A stretch of 64,000 nt of DNA, from the NCBI RefSeq assembly GCF_019316905.1, contig NZ_CP079216.1:2914001-2978000 (forward strand), written 5' to 3'. The translations under genes were made by a program, and so were the position numbers. Positions 18,360 through 32,400 of the stretch are shown here, piece after piece. Each line of letters opens with the position of its first letter. Within the stretch, counting starts at the first letter, position 1. The notes under the pieces were generated by a model. It saw nothing but the letters and a program-made list of their open reading frames with translations. It made no database searches and was not told the origin of the DNA. Origin of the DNA: Tessaracoccus palaemonis (GTDB lineage: Bacteria; Actinomycetota; Actinomycetes; Propionibacteriales; Propionibacteriaceae).

Positions 18360-19819
18360 GCTTCATCGTCCCTTGTCGTCGGGTCTACCGCAGGTCCGAG
18401 CGGGAGTACGAGCGTGAAGGTGGACCCGGCCCCCGCCTCCGATTCGATGTCGAGACGCCCCCCGTGCGCGCCGACGATCGACTCGACGATGCTGAGCCCG
18501 AGCCCGGCGCCGTGCTGCTGGTCGGGGGCATTGCGGGCGCGGCCGAAGCGCTCACGCACCCGGTCCAGCTCTTCGGGCGCGATGCCGATCCCCTCGTCGG
18601 CAACCCAGAGGTGGACCTCCCCGCGGTGGAGACGCGAGCCGATCGAGACCGGCGACCCCTCCGCCGAGTACTTCACCGCATTGGCCGCCAGCTGCAGCCA
18701 CGCCTGCGTGATGCGCAGCGGATCCAGCCATGCCTCAGCGTCCGCGACCGACGCCAGCCGCCATGCGCGGGGGCCGAGCGCGCGGGCCTTCTCGGCGACC
18801 TGATCGGTCAGCACAGCCAGGTCGGTCCAGGTCGGGTTCACGAAGTCGGACTCCGTGGACTTCGCCAGCATCAGGAGGTCGTTGACGAGCACCCCCATCC
18901 GGTCGAGCTCGTCGAGCGCTAGGTCGCGGGTCTGGGCGACGTCGTCTGGGTCCGAGGCGTCGACGAGTTCCAGGTGCCCACGCACGACGGTGATGGGCGT
19001 GCGCAGCTCGTGCCCGACGTCGTCGAGGAGGTTCCGCTGCCCCTCGACGGCCCGCTGGACGCGGTCGAGCATGAGGTTGACCGTGCTGGACAGCCGGGCC
19101 AGCTCGTCGTGCCCGGTCACGGGGACACGGGTCGCGAGGTCGCGCTCCCCGATGGCCTCTGTGGTGCGGCGCAGCTCCTCGATGGGCCTGAGGACCGTGC
19201 CCACCACCCGCCACGACGCCAGGGCGACGAGCAGCAGCGTGATGAGGCCGGTCAGGGAGTAGACGAGCATGGTCTGCCGCAGCCCGGCCTCGGCGAGCCC
19301 GAGGTCGTAGACCGTCACGAGCGCCCCCGTCGACCCGGGGAACTGCACAGGCACGACGAGCGCGCGGTAGCGGGCCGAGTCGGTGGCGACGGTGCGGATG
19401 ACGCTCTCGTCGTCCTCGGCGAGAACCTTGACCTCCTCGACGAGCTGGGCGTCGTTCTCGGGGCGCACGGGCACATCGCTCGACGACACCCACGCGACCT
19501 TCCCGTCGACGATCGCCATCTCGCCCGCCGCGTCGACCACCGCTGAGCGGGCCAGGTAGCTGCGCAGCAGGGCGGACGGGGTCGTGAACGGCTGGCCGGT
19601 CGACGGGTCGACGCCCTGGGTCGCGAGCACGCGCAGCTCGTCGCGGGTGCCCTCCAGCTGGTCGTCGATGCCGCTGATGATCGCGTTGTGCTGGATGAAC
19701 GCCGCGACGACGCCGGCCAGCACCAGCGCCAGGGCGGCCAGCAGGATCATCGGCAGCATGATGCGGGCGCGCAGCGACGTTCTCCTCGGGAGGGGAGGGG
19801 ACATCGGCATGCCGCCCAT
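18356..19819 (-). CDS. Membrane sensor histidine kinase
   Basis: 487 residues from the ATG at 19819; ATGs three and five codons later are possible. Two transmembrane helices (about residues 21-43 and 188-210) flank an extracytoplasmic sensor domain of about 140 residues. Then come a HAMP linker, the H-box LLDDVGHELRTPITVV (phosphorylated His270), and the ATP-binding N, G1 and G2 boxes (LAANAVKYS, VADEGIGIAPEEL, HGAGLGLSIV). It is the partner of the response regulator whose start it overlaps, transmitting an unknown envelope signal. Confidence 0.93.
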   Translation of the reverse strand: MGGMPMSPPLPRRTSLRARIMLPMILLAALALVLAGVVAAFIQHNAIISGIDDQLEGTRDELRVLATQGVDPSTGQPFTTPSALLRSYLARSAVVDAAGEMAIVDGKVAWVSSSDVPVRPENDAQLVEEVKVLAEDDESVIRTVATDSARYRALVVPVQFPGSTGALVTVYDLGLAEAGLRQTMLVYSLTGLITLLLVALASWRVVGTVLRPIEELRRTTEAIGERDLATRVPVTGHDELARLSSTVNLMLDRVQRAVEGQRNLLDDVGHELRTPITVVRGHLELVDASDPDDVAQTRDLALDELDRMGVLVNDLLMLAKSTESDFVNPTWTDLAVLTDQVAEKARALGPRAWRLASVADAEAWLDPLRITQAWLQLAANAVKYSAEGSPVSIGSRLHRGEVHLWVADEGIGIAPEELDRVRERFGRARNAPDQQHGAGLGLSIVESIVGAHGGRLDIESEAGAGSTFTLVLPLGPAVDPTTRDDEA

Positions 19820-19995
19820 CGTAGGGCGTTCGCCCAGAGCGACCAGTGCAGCGGTTCCCACAGTCAGGTTGTCGGACCTCCACAAACAACACCAGCCGAC
19901 ATTGGCCGTCGACCTCCGCCCCGATCACCCGCCGATGGGGAAATCTGTACCTAAGGTCCGAGCATTCCCGGGCCGCCCGGCTCCCAGGAGGTCAG

Positions 19996-25506
<5,511 letters not shown>

Positions 25507-25631
25507 TCCGTGGTCAGGGGTCGGCTGGGGGCGATGTCCGGCCGCGGGTCATCTCGCCGTCGGCCGAGTGGCCCTCCCACAGTTGGGCGTTGACGCTCGC
25601 CGTTGACGCTCGCCGTCGCCCCCCGACCCAC

Positions 25632-25750
25632 ACGCCACCCTTACCGACGGACGCCACCCTTACCGACGGACGCCACCCTTCGCTACCGATGCCACCGCCA
25701 TGGCGGTGGCATGTGCGAACAAGGGTGGCGTCGGTCAACAAGGGTGGCGT
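25632..25750. repeat. Palindromic element family B, copy 1
   Basis: A perfect 24-base palindrome (25689-25712), made of GCCACCGCCA and its complement inside AT ends, is flanked on the left by three ACGCCACCCTT units and on the right by two AAGGGTGGCGT units, which are exact complements. The whole can fold into a long branched hairpin. It occupies the 300-base gap between the convergent carboxylase and small zinc-ribbon genes, which otherwise shows nothing. A related copy is at 36225. Confidence 0.85.
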
Positions 25751-25806
25751 CGAGGGGACCGGTCGACGGGGCTAGCGTCTCAGCAACGGCGGTCGGTCAA
25801 CGAGGG

Positions 25807-26211
25807 TTACTCGTCGCAGGCGCAGCGCCCGTTGACGGGCAGCTGCAGGAAGCACGTCTGGCACACGCCCGGGGACTCGACCTGGATCTCAAGCGCGGCC
25901 TTCGTCTTCGGCCTGGCGGCGACCTTGGCGGCCTTCTCCCGCTCCTTGACGGCGAACGCCGACAGGGGAAGACCCTCGGTGGCCATCTTCTCGGTCTCGG
26001 CGCAGCCGGGCGCGAAGGCGATGCGGTCGGGGTAGATCTTCAGCACCGTGCGGCCGGCGGCGTTCTTGCAGTTGATGAACCTGCCGCTGTTCGGCTGGGC
26101 GAGGGTCTTCACCTGGAGCCTCACGAGCTCCCGCTGGATGGTGACGCGGTCCTCGTCGTTCAGGTTCCTGCGCCATTCCTGGATCCCACCGGTCAGTCCC
26201 GCCACGCTCAT
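25807..26211 (-). CDS. Conserved hypothetical protein with C-terminal zinc-ribbon-like motif
   Basis: 134 residues, ATG at 26211. The body is charged and lacks membrane segments (VTIQRELVRLQVKTLAQ). A Lys/Ala-rich linker (KEREKAAKVAARPKTKAA) leads to a C-terminal cysteine cluster, CQTCFLQLPVNGRCAC, that could bind zinc; the pattern is two CxxC-like pairs. I do not recognise the family. It lies alone between the carboxylase and the beta-glucan operon. Normal codon use and spacing make it a real gene. Confidence 0.7.
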   Translation of the reverse strand: MSVAGLTGGIQEWRRNLNDEDRVTIQRELVRLQVKTLAQPNSGRFINCKNAAGRTVLKIYPDRIAFAPGCAETEKMATEGLPLSAFAVKEREKAAKVAARPKTKAALEIQVESPGVCQTCFLQLPVNGRCACDE

Positions 26212-26309
26212 GTGCTCCTTCAGCTGTCAGATTCGCGGAGCCAATTGAACCACCCGGGCATGGGAATCGCAGAGTCGGGCCTGTCGCACGCGACGACGGG
26301 CGGAGGATC

Positions 26310-28307
26310 TCAGCGGGTCAACAGGAACGCGCGCAGGTAGCTCAGCGTCAGGCCGTCGTCGAGCTTGTCGGTCAAGGCGGCGATCTGGTCGACGGCCGAC
26401 GCGGCCCCGTCGCCCCCCGCGAGCGCGGAGTACAGCAGCACCCAGTCGGTGTACTGGCGGCCGTAGGCCTCCCCCTGCAGCGCCTCGGTGACGGCGGCCG
26501 GCACCTTGTCCGGGGCCGCGGCGAGGTAGCCGTGGCTCGGGCTGGCCGGCAGCACCTGGATCGCGAGGATGGCGGCGGGGTCGGGGGAGAACCAGGTGAG
26601 GTAGTCGCGCTTGCCGCCCCAGCCGATCCCGACGACGGTGTGGTCGAACCCCGCACGCGTCTCGGGCTGGAGCCAGTACGCCAGGGCACCGGCCGACTCG
26701 AGCGCGTGCATCCAGACCGCCTGCTGCTCGAGCCCCTCGTCGCCGCGGGCCCTAGCCCACAGCGCGAGCCCGGCCCAGGCGTTGACGCCCTCGGAGCTGG
26801 ACTCCTGGTTGTTCCCGTCGGCGAAGGGAGCGGTTCCCGACGCCCAGGAGTGCGACGCGTACACGTCGAAGGGCCTCAGCTGGGGGAAGTCGCCCGTGTC
26901 CGTCGGGGAGGCGATGTCGGCAGCCACCAGGTCGAGGACGGGCGACAGCTTCGCCGTCAGGTCGGGGTTGTCGGCACACAGCACGCCGGCGGCGTACAGG
27001 AAGTAGCCGTAGTGGAAGTGGTGGTCGTTGAACTCGTCGGACCCGAAAGATGGTTCCAGGCCGACCATCCCTCTGTTGGCCTCGTCGTAGACGAAGCACT
27101 GCGTCGCTCGCTGGTCCGCGCCGGCCGGCTCGGTCCAGGTGGTGAGCGCATCGGTCAGGCGGCCGGTGAGGGTCGCGGCCGCATCGTCGGCCCCGACCGC
27201 CGTGGCGATCTGCAGCAGCATCGCCTCCCGGTAGAGGGCCTTGCCGCCGAAGTAGGTGTCGGTGGGGTAGGTCGGGGCCGCGGCGACGTCGGCCGCCACC
27301 TGCTCAGCCAGCGCTCTCCTGTCGTCGGACCCGATGCCGGACAGGTCGAGGGAAGGCTCGATCGGCCAACGCTTCGACGTCCATCGAAGTGTCTCGACGG
27401 AGAACAGACGGGCCTCGCCGAGGACGGTGTCGTAGGCGCCCAGCTGCTCGCCGGCGTCGACCAGGGAGTGGTGCGGCAGGGCGGTCACCAGCGTGGGGCC
27501 GCCGTCGAAGCGCAGCGCGGTGGTCACCTCATCGTCGGCGAGGTCCCACGTCACGCCGGTCGCGGTGACGGGAGCCACCTTCTCGGCGAGGTCCGCGACC
27601 GATCCACCGGGGTGTACCGCGAACCAGGTGACGGTGCTCCCCTCAGCGACCTGGACGGACGTGCCGTCGACCGCTTCGGCGCCGACGAGCCCGTAGATGG
27701 TGCTCTCGACCGTCACCTGCCACGCGTCGCCCGCCCGTTCGTAGGCGACGGGGGCGGCGACGCTCAGGTCGCGCCGGGCGGTGAGGCTGACGGCCGGTGA
27801 CCCCTGGACGAGCCTCAGCTCGGCCAGGGTGTCGTCGCCGTCGCGGAGCTCGACGAGGACCGAGGCGACGTCGAAGCCGGTGACCATCGCGGAGACGCTC
27901 GCCCCGTCGATCACGCAGGCGAGCCCGCCGGCGCGGGCGCCGATGATGGAGGTGCCGTTGGCGCTGACCTGGGGCAGCCAGATCTCGAAGCCGGCGTCGG
28001 CGACCGCGAAGCCGATCGGCATCGGGAACACGGCCTGCGGCTCGTCGCCGAAGACAAGGCCGGAGAACCACCGGTTGGTCGGCGGGGTCAGGCCCCCGGC
28101 CAGCCGCCTGGCGTTCAGGTCCTTGATGCTGCGCTTCGGGACCGCGGCGAGCAGGCCCGTCACGGCGTCACCGCTCACGCTGCTGGGCACGGACACGGAC
28201 TTGGGCGTCGGCGGGCCGGAGCCGCACGCGACCAGGCCCGCCGCCGCGCCCGAGCCGAGGATGCCGAGCGCCGCGCGCCGGCCGATCGGGGTGTCGAAGG
28301 CTCCCAT
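26310..28307 (-). CDS. GH81-family endo-beta-1,3-glucanase, lipoprotein
   Basis: 665 residues. The N-terminus has paired arginines (GRRAALGILG) before a hydrophobic stretch and lipobox LVAC with Cys28, suggesting Tat export and lipid anchoring on the outer face of the membrane. The catalytic part shows GH81 signatures: SDEFNDHHFHYGYFLYAAG (family acid Asp) and SHSWASG followed by DGNNQESSSEGVNAW (family base Glu). GH81 enzymes cut internal beta-1,3-glucan bonds. It is the last gene of an operon with a glycosyltransferase and an adaptor, starting one base after the adaptor stop, so trimming or release of the exported glucan fits better than feeding on laminarin. Confidence 0.88.
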   Translation of the reverse strand: MGAFDTPIGRRAALGILGSGAAAGLVACGSGPPTPKSVSVPSSVSGDAVTGLLAAVPKRSIKDLNARRLAGGLTPPTNRWFSGLVFGDEPQAVFPMPIGFAVADAGFEIWLPQVSANGTSIIGARAGGLACVIDGASVSAMVTGFDVASVLVELRDGDDTLAELRLVQGSPAVSLTARRDLSVAAPVAYERAGDAWQVTVESTIYGLVGAEAVDGTSVQVAEGSTVTWFAVHPGGSVADLAEKVAPVTATGVTWDLADDEVTTALRFDGGPTLVTALPHHSLVDAGEQLGAYDTVLGEARLFSVETLRWTSKRWPIEPSLDLSGIGSDDRRALAEQVAADVAAAPTYPTDTYFGGKALYREAMLLQIATAVGADDAAATLTGRLTDALTTWTEPAGADQRATQCFVYDEANRGMVGLEPSFGSDEFNDHHFHYGYFLYAAGVLCADNPDLTAKLSPVLDLVAADIASPTDTGDFPQLRPFDVYASHSWASGTAPFADGNNQESSSEGVNAWAGLALWARARGDEGLEQQAVWMHALESAGALAYWLQPETRAGFDHTVVGIGWGGKRDYLTWFSPDPAAILAIQVLPASPSHGYLAAAPDKVPAAVTEALQGEAYGRQYTDWVLLYSALAGGDGAASAVDQIAALTDKLDDGLTLSYLRAFLLTR

Positions 28308-28308
28308 G

Positions 28309-29043
28309 TCACAGGCCCACCTTCCGCACGAAGGACCTCAGGGCGTCGGTGGGGCCGGCGAAGACCCCCTCGTCGCGGAGCTGGATCACGGCGCTGACGG
28401 GGGCCCCGTCGGTCGCGACGAGGTTGAGGTCGCGGTCGTTGAGCTCGTCGCTGGTGACCCGCACCGTGACGACGGCCTTGCCCTCGACGGTCTCGACGAC
28501 GGCCGAGTCGACCTCGCCCATCACGGTGGAGTCGTCCGGCAGCGACAGCTCCACGGTCGCGCCCCGGTCGATCAGGCCGTACTGCCCCGGGGTGAGCGTG
28601 TACTGCGCTTCGACGACGCGGCCGCTCTCGCCCGTGATGACCGCCAGCGGCTGGGTCGCGCCGAGGTAGCTCCCGGGCTCCGCGTCGATCTGCGTGACGG
28701 TTCCGTCTGTGGTCGCGAGGTAGGTCAGGGTCCCGGTCTCCTCGTCGACGCGAAGGGCGTCGGAGTCGGCGATCTTCACCTCGTTTGCCAGGTCCTGCTG
28801 CAGCGAGACGCTGCTGACCTCGAACAGCTTCTCGCCCTTCGTCACGTCGCTGCCGACGTCGACGAAGCTGCGGATGACCGTGCCGTCGTAGTTCGACGCG
28901 ACCGTCACGCTGGGCGCGACGATCGTCGCCGACGTCGACGCGATGGTGTGCTGGCGCTGGTTGAAGATGACCACCAGCGCCGCGATGACCACGAGGGTCA
29001 CGAGCAGGGTGGCTGCGAGTCTGAGTCGGTTGGTCCAGGTCAT
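28309..29043 (-). CDS. HlyD-like membrane fusion (adaptor) protein
   Basis: 244 residues, ATG at 29043 overlapping the glycosyltransferase stop by ATGA. One N-terminal transmembrane helix (about residues 7-27) is followed by lipoyl-like half motifs (ATIVAPSVTVASNYDGTVIRS and later ATTDGTVTQIDAEPGSYLG) and a beta-barrel domain, the HlyD/BgsB pattern, without a long coiled hairpin. In Gram-negative mixed-linkage glucan synthesis (BgsA/BgsB of Sinorhizobium) such an adaptor pairs with a processive glycosyltransferase. Here it would sit outside the single membrane and guide the polymer. Confidence 0.78.
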   Translation of the reverse strand: MTWTNRLRLAATLLVTLVVIAALVVIFNQRQHTIASTSATIVAPSVTVASNYDGTVIRSFVDVGSDVTKGEKLFEVSSVSLQQDLANEVKIADSDALRVDEETGTLTYLATTDGTVTQIDAEPGSYLGATQPLAVITGESGRVVEAQYTLTPGQYGLIDRGATVELSLPDDSTVMGEVDSAVVETVEGKAVVTVRVTSDELNDRDLNLVATDGAPVSAVIQLRDEGVFAGPTDALRSFVRKVGL

Positions 29044-30845
29044 TTCACGGGCTCCTTCACGAGAGGCACGGTGACGTAGGTGTTCAGGGCGCGGCTGGGG
29101 GCGGCCTCGTCGAGCTCGACGGCGCGGGCGGCGAGCTCGTCGCGGACCCGCGTGTAAGGGGTGCTGCGCGGCTCGGGCGCGCCGAGGAACTCGCTGAGGG
29201 CGACGGACTTCGCGTCCATCGCCTCGGCCTCGGCGGTGCCCCTGCGGAGGCTGCGGGCCTCGTCGAACGCGACGAGGATGAACGCCCCCAGGATCACGGT
29301 GTTGATGCCGCACCAGACGGTGGCGATGGTGAGCTGGGAGTTGAGGAGGTCGCGCCAGACGCCGACGCAGGTGGTGGCGAGCAGGAACACGAAGGTGGTG
29401 ACCTGCACGAAGATGAAGTTGAACGGCGACGCCGCGCCCTTCTTCGCGCCGGTCACGCTCCAGGCCTGGTCGCGGCCGATCACGACGTTGAAGAACGCCA
29501 ACATGTAGATCGGGAAAGACGCGGCGGAGAGCATCAGCACCTCCCAGCGGAACGAGCCGAGCGTGAAGAACGCCAGCACGACCTGCAGCAGGTAGAAGCC
29601 CGAGTAGGCCAGGAACCACTGCCAGATGCCGATGTCCATCGACACCGGCCGGAGGTCGAAGAAGATCTCCAGCGCCGGGACGAAGAGCAGCAGGCCGGGC
29701 ACGATGCCGGTGAGGTAGTGCGTGGCCGTGACGAAGTACATCAGCCGCTGGTCGAGAGAGAGGCGCCGCCTGGTGATCAGCGGGTTGCTGGTGAACAGGA
29801 TCTCGAAGCCGCCGGTGGCCCAGCGGAGCTGCTGCTTCGAGTAGCCCTCGATGGTGTCGGGGGCGTCGCCGATCGCCAGCGTGACGGGCAGGAAGATCGA
29901 CCGCCAGCCGCGGCCGTGCAGCGTGAGCGACGTCCAGACGTCCTCGGACTTGGAGTCGGTGTAGATGCCGCCGATGTCGTCGACGGCCGCGCGGCGGAAC
30001 ACCACGTTGGTGCCCACGCAGAAGGCGGCGTTGAAAGAGTTCCGGCCGGGCTGCACGAAGCGGTAGAACATCGTCTGCATGTAGCCGGCGCCGCGGGAGA
30101 TGAAGTTGTGCAGGTTGCCGTACGTCTGCGGGGTCTGCACGAACGCGACCGTCGAGTCCTCGAAGAACGGCAGAGTCTCCTCCAGGAGGCCGGGCAGGGG
30201 GACGAAGTCGGCGTCAAGGATGACGAAGAACTCACCCTTGGCGATGGTCAGCGCGTTGTTGACGTTGCCCGCCTTCGCTCCGCTGGAGCTCATGCGTCGC
30301 ACGTAGCGGCAGCCGAGTTCGGACGCCAGCGCCTGCACCTCGTCGGAGCGGCCGTCGTCGAGGATCCACGTCTTGTGTCGGCCGCGGACGGCCATGGCGG
30401 CCTCCGCGGTGCGGCGGATCACGTCGAGCGGCTCGCCGTAGACGGTGATCAGCACGTCGACGTCGATGATCCGGCCCCCCAGCCGCAGGGGCCAGGTGGT
30501 GGGGTCGTCGGGATTGGCGAGGACGCGCGGGTCGCTGGGGTCGTAGAGGGCGGTGCGGGTGGCGTAGTAGGTCCAGTCGCGGCGTTCCCGCCCCGCCAGG
30601 ATCGTCCACATGCCCGCCAACGCGTGCATGACCAGGATGGTCTCGGAGACGATGACCAGCAGCCAGGGCAGCACGTCGCCGCGGTGTCCGGGGCTGAAGA
30701 GGAACCAGCCGTAGAACAGGATGCCGATCGTCGCGATCGTCGTGAGCAGGATCATGACGGGCGAGTAGGTCTCGCGGGTCGCGGCCCGTCTCGTCGCGTC
30801 GTCGAACGCGTCGACCGACGCGTAGTCGTGTACCAGGGAGGCCAT
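29040..30845 (-). CDS. Processive family-2 glycosyltransferase (cellulose/curdlan synthase-like)
   Basis: 601 residues, ATG at 30845 with GGAGGTGG upstream. Two N-terminal transmembrane helices, a cytoplasmic GT-A domain and about five C-terminal helices. Processive-synthase residues are present: Asp163/164 (ILDDGRSD), DAD at 211-213, FCVGTN, the acidic pair SED at 300-302 and QQLRW at 338-342. It lacks a PilZ c-di-GMP domain: after the last helices there is only a charged tail of about 70 residues. The enzyme should polymerise UDP-sugar and pass the chain across the membrane. Linkage is inferred to be beta-1,3 or mixed from the GH81 neighbour. Confidence 0.88.
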   Translation of the reverse strand: MASLVHDYASVDAFDDATRRAATRETYSPVMILLTTIATIGILFYGWFLFSPGHRGDVLPWLLVIVSETILVMHALAGMWTILAGRERRDWTYYATRTALYDPSDPRVLANPDDPTTWPLRLGGRIIDVDVLITVYGEPLDVIRRTAEAAMAVRGRHKTWILDDGRSDEVQALASELGCRYVRRMSSSGAKAGNVNNALTIAKGEFFVILDADFVPLPGLLEETLPFFEDSTVAFVQTPQTYGNLHNFISRGAGYMQTMFYRFVQPGRNSFNAAFCVGTNVVFRRAAVDDIGGIYTDSKSEDVWTSLTLHGRGWRSIFLPVTLAIGDAPDTIEGYSKQQLRWATGGFEILFTSNPLITRRRLSLDQRLMYFVTATHYLTGIVPGLLLFVPALEIFFDLRPVSMDIGIWQWFLAYSGFYLLQVVLAFFTLGSFRWEVLMLSAASFPIYMLAFFNVVIGRDQAWSVTGAKKGAASPFNFIFVQVTTFVFLLATTCVGVWRDLLNSQLTIATVWCGINTVILGAFILVAFDEARSLRRGTAEAEAMDAKSVALSEFLGAPEPRSTPYTRVRDELAARAVELDEAAPSRALNTYVTVPLVKEPVK

Positions 30846-31040
30846 CGGCCACCTCCGATCATCGGGCGGTGGACCTCGGCCACGTCGTTCGGCGGGCCAA
30901 AGCACCGCTGATTGACACCACCATGGTGCACGCGCAGGGCGCGCATGGCGAGGGGGCGTTCCACAGCGGTGGACACCCCCTTGACTTCTCCCGCTTCAGG
31001 GGTGACTCTGCCCCGACCCGGAGTAGTACGGTCGAAAGGG

Positions 31041-31098
31041 CCGGAGGTGGATCGTGGTTTCGGTCGGCCGGCCGACGGGAACCGCGATCGACCTCCGG
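31041..31098. repeat. 58-base near-perfect palindrome
   Basis: Two 29-base arms meet without a loop at GGCC|GGCC (31069/31070) and match at 25 of 29 positions; the ends are CCGGAGGT and ACCTCCGG. It directly abuts a half copy of palindromic family C. No second copy is present in the window. It could be a transposition-derived element, a terminator for the leftward gene at 31211, or a regulatory cruciform. Confidence 0.75.
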
Positions 31099-31106
31099 GT
31101 AATTGA

Positions 31107-31137
31107 CGTTGGCGTCGCGGAAATACCGTTGGCGTCC
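31107..31137. repeat. Half copy of palindromic element family C
   Basis: CGTTGGCGTCGCGGAA, a variable short stretch and CGTTGGCGTCC match the right half of the full element at 33253-33332 with few differences. The matching left arm is absent; the 58-base palindrome takes its place. Confidence 0.65.
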
Positions 31138-31210
31138 GCAGTCAGCCCGGCCTCGGCTGGGCTGCGGGTGCGGCGGACGCCGGCCGCACCGGCGGCGAGT
31201 CTTCCCGCGG

Positions 31211-32377
31211 CTAGCCGAAGTCGAGGAAGTCCAGGCCGGAGATGAAATCGCCGACGCCGTCGGCGAGGTCCCCGATCCCATCGATGGCGTCGCCGATGTC
31301 GAAACCGTCGAACGCGTCGCCGATGTCCAGCAGGTCGAGCCCGGCACCTGCCGCGTCGAACCAGGCGAGCTGGCTCATCGCGTCGAGGGCCATCAGCGCG
31401 GCGTCGCCCGCGCCGATCTCGTTTCCGTGCGCCTCCAGCACCTCGCCGAAGACCTTCGCCCAGTGCGCGGAGACGCCGAACACGATCGCGTAGGGGAGGT
31501 AACGGCTGAAGATGCCCGCCGCCTCCTCAAAGCTGAACTGCTTCGCCTCCGCGGTGGCGAGGTACTGCTTGAAGCCGAGCGCCTGGATACGCACTGCCGT
31601 GCCGAGCGCCGTGCGGGGCTCGCGGCGCCGGAACCTCACCCTCGCGAAGACCGCAGATCCGATCAGGAGCACCGCCGCAGCGAGCTTGACCCAGCTGAAC
31701 CCGGTCAGCAGCATCGCCACACACCACAGCACCACCAGCACGATGCCGAGTATCGGCAGGCAGCCACCGCGACGCGGCCGCGGGTCCTTCGCGTACCAGC
31801 CCCGCCGCACCGTCTGGGCGTAGAGGTGGTCACGCAGCTGTCGCACCTCCTCCCGATGGTGCTTCGCCCACGACGACACGCTGACCGGCCCCCGGGTGGC
31901 CGTGCGGCCCTTGCCCAACAGCGAACGCAGCAGTTGCTTCTCGAACGGCTCCAGCGGGTCGCCGGGTGGTGGGCCGTCGGCGTAGCTGACCTCCCAGTCG
32001 CGGGCCTTCTTCCGCGGATCGTCGACGCGGCGGGAGTCCACGTCGACGGCGCGGATCACCACATGTCCGCGGCGGGCCAGGTCGACGATCGTGGCCGTGA
32101 TGTCGCGCATCTCCGCCACGCCGTCGACCACCGTGCCGACCAACCCGGGGGTCAGGCCGCGGGGCGGGCTGAACGCGACTGCGACCGTTCCGGCGTACTC
32201 CGGCCCCGGCTGGACCCGGTCCTCTCGCACGGCCTGGCCGCCCACCGGCGTGAGCCCCGGCGTGACACCGACGTAGATGCGGTCGTGGAAGAACCTCCGG
32301 CTGAGAGCGCCGAGCATCAGGAGCAGTGCACTGACGACGACCGCGATGACGATGAATCCGAGATCCATGGAGTCCAT
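31211..32377 (-). CDS. DUF2207-family membrane protein
   Basis: 388 residues. An N-terminal transmembrane helix, then PPRGLTPGLVGTVVDGVAEMRDITATIVDLARRGHVVI, the DUF2207 C-terminal domain hallmark (split here by residue class), two central helices (about residues 210-250), and SRYLPYAIVFGVSAHWAKVF near residue 300. The C-terminus is a run of Gly/Asp-rich repeats (DIGDAFDGFDIGDAIDG). Function of the family is unknown; the usual N-terminal immunoglobulin-like half of DUF2207 is missing, so this is a short version. Confidence 0.75.
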   Translation of the reverse strand: MDSMDLGFIVIAVVVSALLLMLGALSRRFFHDRIYVGVTPGLTPVGGQAVREDRVQPGPEYAGTVAVAFSPPRGLTPGLVGTVVDGVAEMRDITATIVDLARRGHVVIRAVDVDSRRVDDPRKKARDWEVSYADGPPPGDPLEPFEKQLLRSLLGKGRTATRGPVSVSSWAKHHREEVRQLRDHLYAQTVRRGWYAKDPRPRRGGCLPILGIVLVVLWCVAMLLTGFSWVKLAAAVLLIGSAVFARVRFRRREPRTALGTAVRIQALGFKQYLATAEAKQFSFEEAAGIFSRYLPYAIVFGVSAHWAKVFGEVLEAHGNEIGAGDAALMALDAMSQLAWFDAAGAGLDLLDIGDAFDGFDIGDAIDGIGDLADGVGDFISGLDFLDFG

Positions 32378-32400
32378 CGCCCCATTGTGGCCTCAGCGGC

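Larger units (their letters stand above)
30846..31210. other. Intergenic region upstream of the glycan operon
   Basis: 365 bases without a supported gene. It should hold the leftward promoter of the glycosyltransferase operon; I could not assign -35 and -10 boxes. It contains a 58-base palindrome (31041-31098) and a half copy of palindromic family C (31107-31137). A short CACCATGGTG palindrome lies at about 30919. Confidence 0.6.
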
